64,000 nucleotides of DNA. Source: JAVBTR01 sp031556065 (GTDB taxonomy: Bacteria; Bacillota; Clostridia; Christensenellales; Aristaeellaceae). Below the pieces are notes generated by a model. That model ran no database searches and had not been told where the DNA came from. It was given only the letters and a program-made list of their open reading frames with translations. The position numbers were made by a program, and so were the translations under genes. Shown in pieces: positions 52,841 through 62,337 of this stretch. Numbering within the stretch: position 1 is the first letter of the stretch; every line of letters starts with the position of its first letter. The stretch spans positions 1 to 64,000 of the forward strand of contig JAVBTR010000024.1 in the NCBI GenBank assembly GCA_031556065.1, written 5' to 3'.

Positions 52841-53719
52841 ATGGCTTCCTCCGCTATGAGCGCTTACAGTGCCATGGGAAATAACCGTAGTGATTATGAA
52901 CCTCATTACGGTTTTACTGCGCGGCAGCGCTATTTCGGCCTGCATTGCCACGATTTTTATGAGCTATATGTTCATTTTCAAGGAGGCCGCTATTTCGCAC
53001 TGGACAACGAAGTGTATCAAATGGTACCCAATCAGCTGATTATCCTTCCGCCCTTTCGCATGCACGGGCTTGTTTATGAACAGGAGTTGGTGGATTACGA
53101 ACGGGCTTACCTTTATATCACACCCCACACATTACGCATCGCTGGCTGCGGCCAGCTTGACTTAGAAGCCATACTGGCTGCGGAAACGTCCAAAGGCTCC
53201 TATCAGTTCATCCTGGATGAAAAGGATGCTCAAACCTGCAAATCGCTTATAAAAAGTATGAGCCTTCATTTAAACGATCATACCCCATCCGCCCGGTTTG
53301 ACGATTTTGTTTTAATGCTTCCCTTCCTGCAGATCATATGCAGGACGCTTAATCTTAACAATACCGCTGCCGATCCGATCGTTATCAACGAGATCATGCA
53401 GGCAGTTCTGACTTATATCAATGGCAACTTCACCCAGCCCCTTAACCTCGAAACCTTAGCAAGACATTTCGGAATCAGTGTTTCATATTTATCTCATGAA
53501 TTTGTAAAATACACAAACCGCAGTGTTTACGACTACATTCTCTACCGCCGGGTGACTTTAGCCAAAGAGATGATTTATACCGGCGTACCACTAAACGATG
53601 TAGCTTATCAAAGTGGTTTCAACAACTATTCTAATTTTCTTCGTATGTTTAAGCTTCTTGTTGGTGTATCGCCAAACCACTATAAAAAGCAAGTGCATGG
53701 TGGTATATATCTGAAATAG
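52841..53719 (+). CDS. AraC family transcriptional regulator
   Basis: 292 residues: an N-terminal cupin sensor domain (about 15-150, with LHCHDFYELYVHFQG and VPNQLIILPPFRMHG) and a C-terminal AraC double helix-turn-helix (about 190-290: PLNLETLARHFGISVSYLSHEF ... YQSGFNNYSNFLRMFKLLVGVSPNHYKK). I chose ATG 52841 behind GAAGAGGTG; an in-frame GTG 9 bases earlier is less likely. It is divergent from the permease-GH115 operon and probably activates it in response to a sugar. Confidence 0.93.
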   Translation: MASSAMSAYSAMGNNRSDYEPHYGFTARQRYFGLHCHDFYELYVHFQGGRYFALDNEVYQMVPNQLIILPPFRMHGLVYEQELVDYERAYLYITPHTLRIAGCGQLDLEAILAAETSKGSYQFILDEKDAQTCKSLIKSMSLHLNDHTPSARFDDFVLMLPFLQIICRTLNLNNTAADPIVINEIMQAVLTYINGNFTQPLNLETLARHFGISVSYLSHEFVKYTNRSVYDYILYRRVTLAKEMIYTGVPLNDVAYQSGFNNYSNFLRMFKLLVGVSPNHYKKQVHGGIYLK

Positions 53720-53744
53720 CGCCATAGGCTGAATCTATGGCGCT
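53718..53744. terminator. Hairpin overlapping the AraC stop codon
   Basis: Perfect 10-base stem (53718-53727 with 53735-53744) and 7-base loop. It could end the araC-like transcript and, from the other side, the GH29 operon. There is no T-run. The remaining gap to 53872 shows nothing else. Confidence 0.55.
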
Positions 53745-53872
53745 GAATAAACGATTACAAAGATAGCGGCATTTTATCTGATTTTAGTTCCATTGGCTCT
53801 TTAACATTGCTTTCAAGTGCTTTCCTATGAAAAACCAGTGCTCCGTCACCAGCACCACATTATAGACATAGT

Positions 53873-55180
53873 TTATAGCTTTTCAACGATCAACGCTTGA
53901 CCTGTTTGTGTCTTTTGTCGGCGCATGCACCAGGGCGTATTGGCCGATATCAATTGGCTGACTGGACGATCCAGCTCAATTTTGACGATCGTGTCTAAGG
54001 CCAGGCGATCCTGTTCGCCAACAGACAGTGTAATCGTCCCATCATTAATTGAATACTGCAACATATTGGCCGTAGGCGAAGAAACACTCAATATATTCGC
54101 TTCCAGTTTCCCAAGCGTTACCGCATTCTCCCGCCAATCCCAAATATGCACGTACAAGATGTTATCCCGATAGGTCATCCCGCCATCCTTGGTGTTGCAT
54201 AAGGGGCCGCCTCGGGTCTGATAAATGCTGTCCCCATGCTTTTCAAGCCATGCGCCGATCTCTTGAAGCCTTTCCACCTGCGCTTCCACAATGGTGCCAT
54301 CCGCCTTGGGACCGACGTTAAGCAAAAGATTACCATCTCCTGTGGCCGTTTCCACCAGCCATTGAATGCATTGGCGTAGCGAACGGGGTGGCCTTGGAAT
54401 ATAGCCCCAAGAGCCATTGAGGGTGATGTTGGTTTCCCAAGGCGTTTCAAGGTTAAACTCACCAATCTTGCCTTCTGGCGTAAGAAAATCGCCAAACTCA
54501 CGGTTGCCGGAGCGATTGTTGATGATGATTCCAGGTTGAAGGCGGCGAATCATCTCATCCTGCTCGCCTGCTCCCCAGAAGCCCGGGCTCTGAGCATTCA
54601 AACGGAAATCGGTCCCATCGTCAGGCTTATGCAGGTTCCGGCCATGGCAGAGCCAGTAATCTTCGCCGCCATCATACCAAAAGATATCTATCTTCCCATA
54701 CTGTGTTAGTAATTCTCGAATCTGCTCATGGCATTGCGCACGCAGTTCCAGTGCGTTCTTGTGATACATTCTGGGGAAAAAGTAACCGGGAAAGCGCCAA
54801 TCCAACGGCGAATAGTACAAACCGACCTTAAGCCCCGCTTCACGGCAGGCCTCCACGTATTCCCTGACAAAATCCTTCCGCGCCGCCGAATGCCAGGAGG
54901 TAAAGCCTTCGCTGCTTGCGGGGCTGTCCCAAAGTGAAAAACCATCATGGTGCCTGGTGGTGAGTACCATGTATTTCATTCCCGCTGCCTTGGCAGCTTG
55001 CGCCCAGGCGCGAGCATCAAATTTCTCGGCGGTAAAACGGCCCATGAGCTTGCGATACTCGTCTTTATCAATCGCTTCATTATACATCACCCATTCGCCG
55101 CGCTCCAACAGTGCATACAGACCCCAATGAATGAACATGCCAAAACGGAGATCTTTCCAATCCTCAATACGATTTTCCAT
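53873..55180 (-). CDS. GH29 family alpha-L-fucosidase
   Basis: 435 residues. FGMFIHWGLYA (13-23), TTRHHDGFSLWDS (74-86; active-site histidines) and the nucleophile Asp170 in IDIFWYDGG are the GH29 signature. A C-terminal beta-sandwich (about 340-435) is present. No signal peptide, so cytoplasmic. It ends a binding protein-permease-permease-GH29 operon, which suggests an imported fucosylated oligosaccharide, for example from xyloglucan or pectin side chains. The acid/base residue cannot be placed safely by eye in this family. Confidence 0.93.
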   Translation of the reverse strand: MENRIEDWKDLRFGMFIHWGLYALLERGEWVMYNEAIDKDEYRKLMGRFTAEKFDARAWAQAAKAAGMKYMVLTTRHHDGFSLWDSPASSEGFTSWHSAARKDFVREYVEACREAGLKVGLYYSPLDWRFPGYFFPRMYHKNALELRAQCHEQIRELLTQYGKIDIFWYDGGEDYWLCHGRNLHKPDDGTDFRLNAQSPGFWGAGEQDEMIRRLQPGIIINNRSGNREFGDFLTPEGKIGEFNLETPWETNITLNGSWGYIPRPPRSLRQCIQWLVETATGDGNLLLNVGPKADGTIVEAQVERLQEIGAWLEKHGDSIYQTRGGPLCNTKDGGMTYRDNILYVHIWDWRENAVTLGKLEANILSVSSPTANMLQYSINDGTITLSVGEQDRLALDTIVKIELDRPVSQLISANTPWCMRRQKTQTGQALIVEKL

Positions 55181-55200
55181 ATCGCGTCCTTCCTTTCTCG

Positions 55201-56124
55201 TCAGCCCTTGATCGAGCCGATCAATACACCTTTGGTGAAAAATTTCTGTGCAAAGGGATAAATGATGATCATAGGTACCGCCGCGATCATCATGGCAGAA
55301 AGCTCCAATGTACGGGAGGTGACGGCACCCTTTTTGCCGCTATACAGAAGATCCAACACCTCAGTGCTGACACTGGAAGCGTCTTTGATCAGGTTTTCAA
55401 TGGCAGCTTCACTTCTTACAAGCTTGACAATGTAGTATTGCAGCGTTTGCAATTCAGTGCCGGAGGTATAAAACAACGATGTCGTGTAATCATTCCAGAC
55501 TCCGACAATTGTAAATACGCTCAGCGCCGCAATCACCGCTTTGGATAATGGCAGCACAATCGTAAAATAGATTCGAAACTCCGAAGCGCCATCGAGCTTT
55601 GCAGATTCAAACAATTCGTCCGGCAGCGCGCGGAAATTACTTGTGTAGATGATCACATTGTAAAACCCGCCAAAGAGCGACGGGATGATGTATACCCAGT
55701 AGGTATTGTATAAGCCCAGCTTGCTTAGCAACAAGAAGGAGGCCACGATACCGCCGCTGATATACATGCTCATAAACCCAAGAAAGGCATATATCTTCTT
55801 GCCTCTTAAATATTTGCGGGAAAAAGCGTAGGCAAACATACTGGTAACCATAATTTGGAAAAACGTTACAATTACCGTTCGCGATACGGTAATTTCAAGG
55901 GCTTTAATGATCGCATTGTCCAGCAATACGGTCTTCCAGCTTTCAAAGGAGAATTTGCGGGGCCATAATAGCACCATGCCATAATTGGTTGTGTCCATGC
56001 CGTCGTTTAGCGAATTGATGGTAGCGTAGAAAATAGGATAAACGGAAGTGAAAACCACAATCGCCATAACGACAGCATTGATCAGATCAAAGAGGCTTAT
56101 TTTTTTACTTTTTAAATATCGCAA
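55201..56124 (-). CDS. Oligosaccharide ABC transporter permease (LplC type)
   Basis: 307 residues with six membrane segments and the loop FESAKLDGASEFRIYFTIVLPLSKA; ends FAQKFFTKGVLIGSIKG. I placed the start at TTG 56124 (MRYLKSKKISLFDL) because GGGGAGGTG is 7 bases upstream; an earlier in-frame TTG (56142) would put the ribosome site inside the coding region. Confidence 0.9.
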   Translation of the reverse strand: MRYLKSKKISLFDLINAVVMAIVVFTSVYPIFYATINSLNDGMDTTNYGMVLLWPRKFSFESWKTVLLDNAIIKALEITVSRTVIVTFFQIMVTSMFAYAFSRKYLRGKKIYAFLGFMSMYISGGIVASFLLLSKLGLYNTYWVYIIPSLFGGFYNVIIYTSNFRALPDELFESAKLDGASEFRIYFTIVLPLSKAVIAALSVFTIVGVWNDYTTSLFYTSGTELQTLQYYIVKLVRSEAAIENLIKDASSVSTEVLDLLYSGKKGAVTSRTLELSAMMIAAVPMIIIYPFAQKFFTKGVLIGSIKG

Positions 56125-56142
56125 ATTTTTACACCTCCCCAA

Positions 56143-57102
56143 TCAGAATAATCCGTTTTCGGTGAGCCGCTTTGACGCCCAATTTGCACCTGACAGCAAC
56201 ATAAGCGCAAAAGCGGATTTGACCAGCCCGGCGGCTGTCGCTGTGCCAAATTGGAACTGCTGCATGCCGATTTGGTAGATATACGTATCGATAACATTGC
56301 TTGCTTCCATATTAAGCGAATTCTGTAGCACGTAAACCTGTGTAAAGTTATTGTTCAAAATACCGGATACGGCGAAAATAATCATCACCGTCACTGTGGG
56401 CAATATCGCAGGCATGGTAACATGCCGCATCTTGTGGTAGCGGTTCCCGCCGTCGATCTCCACAACCTCGTACAGCGTCGGGTCCACGCCCGCAATCGCG
56501 GCAAGATAGATGATCGCGCTCCACCCCAGTTCCTTGATCAGGCTCGACACAATGCAGATCGTCCAGAAATAGGAGGGATCGGCGAGCCATGCCTTTGGCT
56601 TTGCAATGACACCCAGACTGACCAGTATTTGGTTGAGACCCCCACCATCCGCGCTTAACAACGTCTTAATCAGGCCGCCAAAGATCGCCCAGCTAAGGAA
56701 GTGGGGCAAGTAGGTCGCCGTCTGCACAAATGACCTTTTTTTGCGGCCGCGGATTTCATTGAGTAAAAGTGCGAACAGGATCGCCATGGGCAGGGCTACC
56801 AGCTGCCCGAAAAGATTAATGCCAAGGGTGTTTTTTAGCATGGGCCAGAATTGAGAGCTGGCAAAGACCTGTTTAAAGTTCCGAAAATCATTCCACAGTG
56901 AATGAAATATTCCTTCCCAGCCCATAGCTGCCCTAAAATTGGTAAACGCGATAATCAGGCCAAAAAGCGGCACAATACAAAACAGGATAATTGAGACAGC
57001 ACCTGGCAGGAGCATAATGTGCAGCTCTAGTTGGGTTTTGCTATCCTGTCCCAGCATGCGGCGTTTTTTTATGGGCATTTGTTTGCGCTGATACGCCTGC
57101 AT
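56143..57102 (-). CDS. Oligosaccharide ABC transporter permease (LplB type)
   Basis: 319 residues, six membrane segments after a basic N-terminus, loop YEVVEIDGGNRYHKMRHVTMPAILP. The Ala of the usual EAA motif is Val here, a mild deviation. GAGGAGGA precedes ATG. Follows the binding-protein gene across a stem-loop. Confidence 0.92.
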   Translation of the reverse strand: MQAYQRKQMPIKKRRMLGQDSKTQLELHIMLLPGAVSIILFCIVPLFGLIIAFTNFRAAMGWEGIFHSLWNDFRNFKQVFASSQFWPMLKNTLGINLFGQLVALPMAILFALLLNEIRGRKKRSFVQTATYLPHFLSWAIFGGLIKTLLSADGGGLNQILVSLGVIAKPKAWLADPSYFWTICIVSSLIKELGWSAIIYLAAIAGVDPTLYEVVEIDGGNRYHKMRHVTMPAILPTVTVMIIFAVSGILNNNFTQVYVLQNSLNMEASNVIDTYIYQIGMQQFQFGTATAAGLVKSAFALMLLSGANWASKRLTENGLF

Positions 57103-57120
57103 AATGAATCCTCCTCACAA

Positions 57121-57149
57121 AAATGGGGGCGGAACCCTCCGCCCCATTT
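57121..57149 (-). other. GC-rich stem-loop between binding protein and permeases
   Basis: A 12-13 base stem with one bulged base and a 4-base loop, located 17 bases after the binding-protein stop codon. No T-run; likely a 3' stabiliser or attenuator. Confidence 0.65.
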
Positions 57150-57165
57150 GGTATGAGCGACTACA

Positions 57166-58782
57166 TTAGTTGATAGGCTTTAGCTCAATGCCCTTATTCT
57201 CACAGTTCTTTTGAAATTGCTCGTTCATGTAGGCATCATACTTATCCCGTCCCAGTTTATCGAGCTGCGTAAGGAAATCGTCGTACATTTTCTGGAAAGC
57301 ATCCCCATCGGAAGCCAGAATCAGTTTGGGAATGTTCGCGTCAATGAAATTATCCGTTTCGGTCTTGATAAACGCCATATCGCTTCCACTTGCAACATAC
57401 CCGGAGGGCATCTCGAAAACGGAGCTGTCGTACACTACAACGTCATCGGAGTTGGGGTATACCGTAGTGGGAGATAGAAAGGAGGTATCCTTGTACAATA
57501 CGGAGTTGCCAAAAGCGGTGTTATGGAAAGCGTAGAAGCCAAACATACCTGTTACGCCATCTTCAATCTTGCCGCTCCCTGTTTCCGTGCGGCGCAGGCA
57601 TCCGTTCGCGTCATAGGTATAATCGACCCCTTCAACACCATACATGTGCAGCAGCAGGCCCTCGAGGCTGGCCATGTAATCGATGAAACGAGCGCAGGCT
57701 TCCGGATCGGCCGCTTTTTTGGATACAAAGGTGCTCAGCCAGCCAGTACCAACACTGGCATTATGGCCATACACAGGCGTCGTGCCGGTGTCAGACACGA
57801 TGCTGCCCACTGATACCCATTGCTTTTGAACTTCAGCACCAGATCTGAGAGTGGCCAAGCCGCCGATGAAGCTGGCACAACGGCCGCTATTGGTAATACT
57901 GACAAGTGTCGGTTCATCCATGATCAGCTGGGTTTCGGATAAATACCCCTTCTGGGCGCAATTGTTGAGAAACGATACCGCATCGCGGTACTCATCGCTG
58001 TATGGCAAGCTGTGATAATTACCGTCTTCACCCACAGTCATCGCGCCAAATGTATTCGCTAATATAGTATTGAGCGTATATTGAACCGTGTATATACCGC
58101 CCGTCATCAAGGTATAGACTGATGCACCACTCTCGTTAGTCAGCCCGGCTGCATCGATCTTGGCAAGAGTATCCATTAAATCCTTTTCAGTCTTGATCTG
58201 TTCTACATCAATGCCAAGCTTGTCAACGTATTCCTTGTAAAGATAAATGCCGTAGGTATTATCGTACTTGGTGTTCTTGTAATATTCTTCGATCTCCTTG
58301 TTGGGATAACCGTAAATCTTAGCAGCATCATCGCTGTTCATATGGCTTGGATACGAATACCAGCCGCCATCCCGTTTGATGAGCGCATTTTGGATATCCT
58401 CAGGGAAAGCCGTCAGCAGGTGGGAGTCTGGTACATAGGTTTTAAGCAGCTCTTCCAAATCCCAAACCATATCGCTGGCAATCATCTCTGCGATCAAATC
58501 CCCATTGCTGATGGTGATCAGGTCTGGCAGCTTTCCGCTGACCATTAGAAGATTGAGTTTTGTTCCCGCATCCTCTGCCGGAATGTTCAATGCGCATTGT
58601 ACGCCCGTTTTTTCGGTAATGCCCGCAAAAATTGGCTCATTCATATTCCAGTTGCTGGGCAGGGCGGAAAAGTCGATAAACCATTCCAGTGTGGTTGCGC
58701 CATCATTTTCAGCCAGAACCGGGCTTGCAAGAGAACATGTCAGCATTACAAGCGCCATAAACACCAGGATACACTTCTTCAT
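57166..58782 (-). CDS. Extracellular solute-binding protein (LplA type)
   Basis: 538 residues. The signal peptide (about 1-25, MKKCILVFMALVML...) ends SPVLA before END. A cysteine is present inside the hydrophobic stretch (LTCSLAS), but the context is a poor lipobox and cleavage after VLA fits better. I chose ATG 58782 behind AGGAGGG; upstream in-frame ATG 58824 has no ribosome site. First gene of the operon ending in GH29. Confidence 0.92.
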   Translation of the reverse strand: MKKCILVFMALVMLTCSLASPVLAENDGATTLEWFIDFSALPSNWNMNEPIFAGITEKTGVQCALNIPAEDAGTKLNLLMVSGKLPDLITISNGDLIAEMIASDMVWDLEELLKTYVPDSHLLTAFPEDIQNALIKRDGGWYSYPSHMNSDDAAKIYGYPNKEIEEYYKNTKYDNTYGIYLYKEYVDKLGIDVEQIKTEKDLMDTLAKIDAAGLTNESGASVYTLMTGGIYTVQYTLNTILANTFGAMTVGEDGNYHSLPYSDEYRDAVSFLNNCAQKGYLSETQLIMDEPTLVSITNSGRCASFIGGLATLRSGAEVQKQWVSVGSIVSDTGTTPVYGHNASVGTGWLSTFVSKKAADPEACARFIDYMASLEGLLLHMYGVEGVDYTYDANGCLRRTETGSGKIEDGVTGMFGFYAFHNTAFGNSVLYKDTSFLSPTTVYPNSDDVVVYDSSVFEMPSGYVASGSDMAFIKTETDNFIDANIPKLILASDGDAFQKMYDDFLTQLDKLGRDKYDAYMNEQFQKNCENKGIELKPIN

Positions 58783-58838
58783 GGGTAGCCCTCCTATAAT
58801 GTTTTCCCGATGTATCAGAAACATCGGATGTTGCTATC

Positions 58839-58867
58839 ATTGTATCTGCAACGTGTATCCTTCGCAA
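58839..58867 (-). promoter_or_regulatory. Promoter of the binding protein-GH29 operon
   Basis: Minus strand: TTGCGA (58862-58867), 17 bases, TACAAT (58839-58844). A perfect 7-base stem-loop (58807-58827) lies in the leader just downstream. Confidence 0.6.
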
Positions 58868-58953
58868 TGTTGTATGATTGGGTATCGCATGTCAAATGGT
58901 TGGCTAACGCCGCTCTTTTTTGTGCAATTAGACCAAAGAAAGCGAAAGGGCGA

Positions 58954-60384
58954 CTATTCGCACCCCTGTTTCATGCTTGCGCGGTATTGAGCGGGTGTTG
59001 TGCCCATGTGACGCTTGAATAGGCTATTAAAATGGGAATATTCATGGTATCCCGCCCGATGGGCGATATCCAAAACGGGCAGATTTGTCTTGCCTAAAAG
59101 CTCCTGCGCGTAAGTCAAGCGTTTCTCGGTTACGATATCAGAGTATGTCTTGCCGGTCCTTTTTCGGATCAGAGTGGAAAGATAACTTACATTAAGAAAA
59201 AACTTTTCAGCCACCTCGCTGATACGGATGTCCTCGGAAAACCGCATATCAATGTAAGCCAATATCCGGGTAATTAACTGCTGTGAATCACTTGATTCCT
59301 CAGACGTTTTCATGTTTGCCTTGAGTACCGTATAAAACTCCGACGCCGTTCCGCCAGCGCTGGCATACTGGTACAAATCCACTGGTACATCATTTTCATA
59401 GGTGCTGACTTGGAATGCAGCCAGCAACACAGTCGCTCGATTAAGAACATATTCCAGCGCGTCTAGCTGCATATTGTTAAGCGCATCCCACAATGTATCT
59501 ACCCTGTATGGAACAAGCTTGGAATCTCCCGATACCAAGCCTTTGCGAAGCGGCTCGACCAAAGCGTTTAGATCTGCCGGGTTAAACGGTGCGTATGCTA
59601 TAGCGAAGTCGTGCTGCCAAAATTGCGCGGTTAACACCGCAAGGCTGCTTTGGTGATACAATTCGAAAAAGGATGCCTCAGGGGTCATAAAATTGCTGAC
59701 ACCCGCAAACAGCGGCGTTCCAAGCCCTAATGCCTCATTTAGATCCTTAACAGCAGCCTGATCCGCATCTGTAAAGCAGTAGCATGTAATTCGATTGCTA
59801 CCCGTATGAAATCCGGCGAATAGTTCATCTCCGATCTGCCTAATTTGGGCGCTATGAATACTGACAGCTGTGCCATATAAAAGTGTTACCGCATATGCGT
59901 GGGCATAAGGGGCCTGGATGCAGAGTGCTTCCATACATTGTGCTACCGTGCGGCTATTGCTTTCATCAAAAAAGCTAAAAAAGAAGCTACTGGACAGGAC
60001 TCGCGACTTTTCATGCACATACCCAAGATATCGCTTGAGAACCGTGTCTAAATCCTTCGCGGTAATCTGTTTCAATAGGAAATCAAACACGCCTAACCGA
60101 AGTGCACGCTGGGCATAACTTAGATCATTATATCCCGTTATGAGAATCACCGTAATATCGGGCAGTTCCATGGCCAGCGCACGTGCCAATGCCAAACCGT
60201 CCATACCGGGCATTCGAATATCAGTGAACAAAATATCCGGACGGTGAAGGCGGCATTTTTCAAGTGCGGCCAACCCATCTGGCGCAGTATCAATGATTTG
60301 GCATTGATACTCCGCCCAAGTGATCATTTTTGTGAGTCCAAAAATCGACCACTTTTCATCATCCGCCAATATTACGCGATACAT
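58954..60384 (-). CDS. YesN-type response regulator with AraC domain
   Basis: 476 residues: receiver (about 1-120; ADDEKW, phospho-acceptor in ILFTDIRMPGMDG, FLLKQ in place of the usual LLKP), a middle region (about 130-370), and an AraC DNA-binding domain (about 375-470: DIRISEVAEKFFLNVSYLSTLI ... AGYHEYSHFNSLFKRHMGTTPAQYR). It overlaps the kinase gene by 13 bases. It lies just upstream of the binding protein-GH29 operon, its likely target. Confidence 0.93.
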   Translation of the reverse strand: MYRVILADDEKWSIFGLTKMITWAEYQCQIIDTAPDGLAALEKCRLHRPDILFTDIRMPGMDGLALARALAMELPDITVILITGYNDLSYAQRALRLGVFDFLLKQITAKDLDTVLKRYLGYVHEKSRVLSSSFFFSFFDESNSRTVAQCMEALCIQAPYAHAYAVTLLYGTAVSIHSAQIRQIGDELFAGFHTGSNRITCYCFTDADQAAVKDLNEALGLGTPLFAGVSNFMTPEASFFELYHQSSLAVLTAQFWQHDFAIAYAPFNPADLNALVEPLRKGLVSGDSKLVPYRVDTLWDALNNMQLDALEYVLNRATVLLAAFQVSTYENDVPVDLYQYASAGGTASEFYTVLKANMKTSEESSDSQQLITRILAYIDMRFSEDIRISEVAEKFFLNVSYLSTLIRKRTGKTYSDIVTEKRLTYAQELLGKTNLPVLDIAHRAGYHEYSHFNSLFKRHMGTTPAQYRASMKQGCE

Positions 60385-62165
60385 CCTTCATCCTCCTTCG
60401 ACAAGCAAATGGGGAGCATTATTACCACAACCATCCCCCGATCAGCCCGTTGCGCTACTGTCAGTACAGCTCGGCTACCATAATGCAGAAACAGCCGCCT
60501 AGCAATATTCATAAGTCCAATACCCATCTGGGTAGAAGGTGTTCCCGCATACGGGTTCTGCATACCAGCAATCTGTTCGTTAAGTTCCCTAAGCTTCTGG
60601 GAAGTAACGCCGCAGCCAGTATCGAACACACGAATAATCAGGTGTTCTTCTTCCTGTTGAATCACTATTTTCACGTTGCCTTCGCCCACCACATGCTCCA
60701 AACCATGCAAAACGGCATTTTCCACAATTGGTTGGATCAGCATTTTGATAACCACACAAGCGAGAAGCTCGTCTGGAACATCAATACTGATGGTAATGCG
60801 CCCCGAAAAACGGTAATCGATGATGGTAGCATAGTTCCGAACGTAATCAAGCTCTTTATCAAGGCTTGCGAAATCCCCACCCTTAACCCCATAACGAAAC
60901 ATCTGAGACAGTGCTTCGCTAATCTGCACGATTTCAGACACATCATGCATGTAAGCAATACCACGAATACAGTCTAACGTGTTATAGAGGAAATGGGGAT
61001 TGATCTGATTTCGGTAGGCGATGATTTCCATCTGCTGCCGCGCTGTTTCCTCGCGAAGCATCAACGTTTTAGAATTCAACAGCTCCTCGCTGTTTTTTTC
61101 CAGCGTATCAAGCATGCTATTCATCAAATCCATAAGAATACGCATTTCATTCTCGGGCCGCTTTTTAGGCTTTAAGCGGGTATGCAAATTAGGCCTGCCT
61201 GCCATAAAATCGTGCAGCACAGCCAATGGCGAGATGATTTGCTTCTTAAAAAAGTGTACCATCCATATAATTTGTACAACCAGCAGGATTGCGATCACGT
61301 AGACAGAGTAAATAATTGGCCGCAAGTTCCCTGAAATGCTTGAAGGCGACATGATGCTGTGCAGCCGCCAACCAGCACCCGGAATATCAGTAATAAAATG
61401 CGAGGCCGAAGGAGAAGCGCCTTGTATCAGTTTTTCATACTCTCCAGCAGATAAAGGGGTATTAGACAATAGCATACGGGATGAAGCATCTTCGAAAGCA
61501 ATGATTGTATCCTCATAATACTCGCTTTGCGCGATGAGTTCGTTTAAAAAGCCTGCATCCAAGGTAAACGCAACATATCCGATTTTTCGGTGCAGAACAT
61601 TATCCGATTCACTGTTGCGAAGAACCGGGTACACGAGTAAAATCTGCTCCGTATTACCATTATGATTTGTCTCACCGCCAGAATAGGCCGCTCCACCGAT
61701 CCGATCAAAGCGTTCATCTAGCGCATCTGGCCCAAGCATCGTTTGCCCCGAGCTGATTAAGTAGGTTCGATTCTCATCGTAAAGACTCATGCCCGTAATG
61801 TAACGATTGCTAACAAAGGCATTATTAAATGAGGTACGCACTACCTTCTGATAGTATAGCAAACGGTATTCACGTTTGGTATCCATCAGGATGTTCTGTA
61901 CAGGCTGAGAATAAGCAACAGCATAAATGGTGTTTTCAAGCGTTTTCAACGTAGAGTTAACTTGCTCGACAATTCGTTGATGCGATTTGCCGATCACATC
62001 ACGGGCTGCACCTTGCGCAATGCTGTTTGAAAGGTACAGCGTCCCGGCGACTGAAAGACTTATCATCAAAGCCATTATCAGTAAAATTACCATCCCCTGC
62101 TGCAATAAACTTTTCTTTATGGAATCACCAACTTTCATTAAAGCATATGTCATTGGGGGCTTCAT
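60372..62165 (-). CDS. YesM-type sensor histidine kinase
   Basis: 597 residues: membrane helix (about 22-48), extracytoplasmic sensor (about 49-290), second helix (about 292-315), HAMP-like region, His_kinase domain (YRNQINPHFLYNTLDCIRG) and HATPase (PIVENAVLHGLE, DTGCGV). The first ATG lies only about 7 bases beyond a good -10 element and has no ribosome site, so the message is either leaderless or the true start is Met10 (62138). Partner of the overlapping response regulator. Confidence 0.92.
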   Translation of the reverse strand: MKPPMTYALMKVGDSIKKSLLQQGMVILLIMALMISLSVAGTLYLSNSIAQGAARDVIGKSHQRIVEQVNSTLKTLENTIYAVAYSQPVQNILMDTKREYRLLYYQKVVRTSFNNAFVSNRYITGMSLYDENRTYLISSGQTMLGPDALDERFDRIGGAAYSGGETNHNGNTEQILLVYPVLRNSESDNVLHRKIGYVAFTLDAGFLNELIAQSEYYEDTIIAFEDASSRMLLSNTPLSAGEYEKLIQGASPSASHFITDIPGAGWRLHSIMSPSSISGNLRPIIYSVYVIAILLVVQIIWMVHFFKKQIISPLAVLHDFMAGRPNLHTRLKPKKRPENEMRILMDLMNSMLDTLEKNSEELLNSKTLMLREETARQQMEIIAYRNQINPHFLYNTLDCIRGIAYMHDVSEIVQISEALSQMFRYGVKGGDFASLDKELDYVRNYATIIDYRFSGRITISIDVPDELLACVVIKMLIQPIVENAVLHGLEHVVGEGNVKIVIQQEEEHLIIRVFDTGCGVTSQKLRELNEQIAGMQNPYAGTPSTQMGIGLMNIARRLFLHYGSRAVLTVAQRADRGMVVVIMLPICLSKEDEGCIA

Positions 62166-62171
62166 GAATAT

Positions 62172-62200
62172 ACTATAATCAATTTAACCTGCAAACGCAA
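62172..62200 (-). promoter_or_regulatory. Probable promoter of the third YesM/YesN pair
   Basis: Minus strand: TTGCGT (62195-62200), 17 bases, TATAGT (62172-62177). Its closeness to the first ATG is discussed under the kinase gene. Confidence 0.5.
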
Positions 62201-62252
62201 GGTGTTCGTCAAACACAAGTTCCGCATGCGCCGAATAATGACCAAAAAAGAA

Positions 62253-62293
62253 AGCATAGGAAGTAGATATCGAAAAAAATCTTATCCTATGCT
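62253..62293 (-). terminator. Terminator of the GH51 gene
   Basis: Minus strand: AGCATAGGA pairs perfectly with TCCTATGCT, with a 23-base loop, followed by TTCTTTTTT. It separates GH51 from the kinase gene. Confidence 0.7.
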
Positions 62294-62337
62294 CATATCC
62301 AATATACATTTTTTCTTTTAAATGCATGGCTACTATA

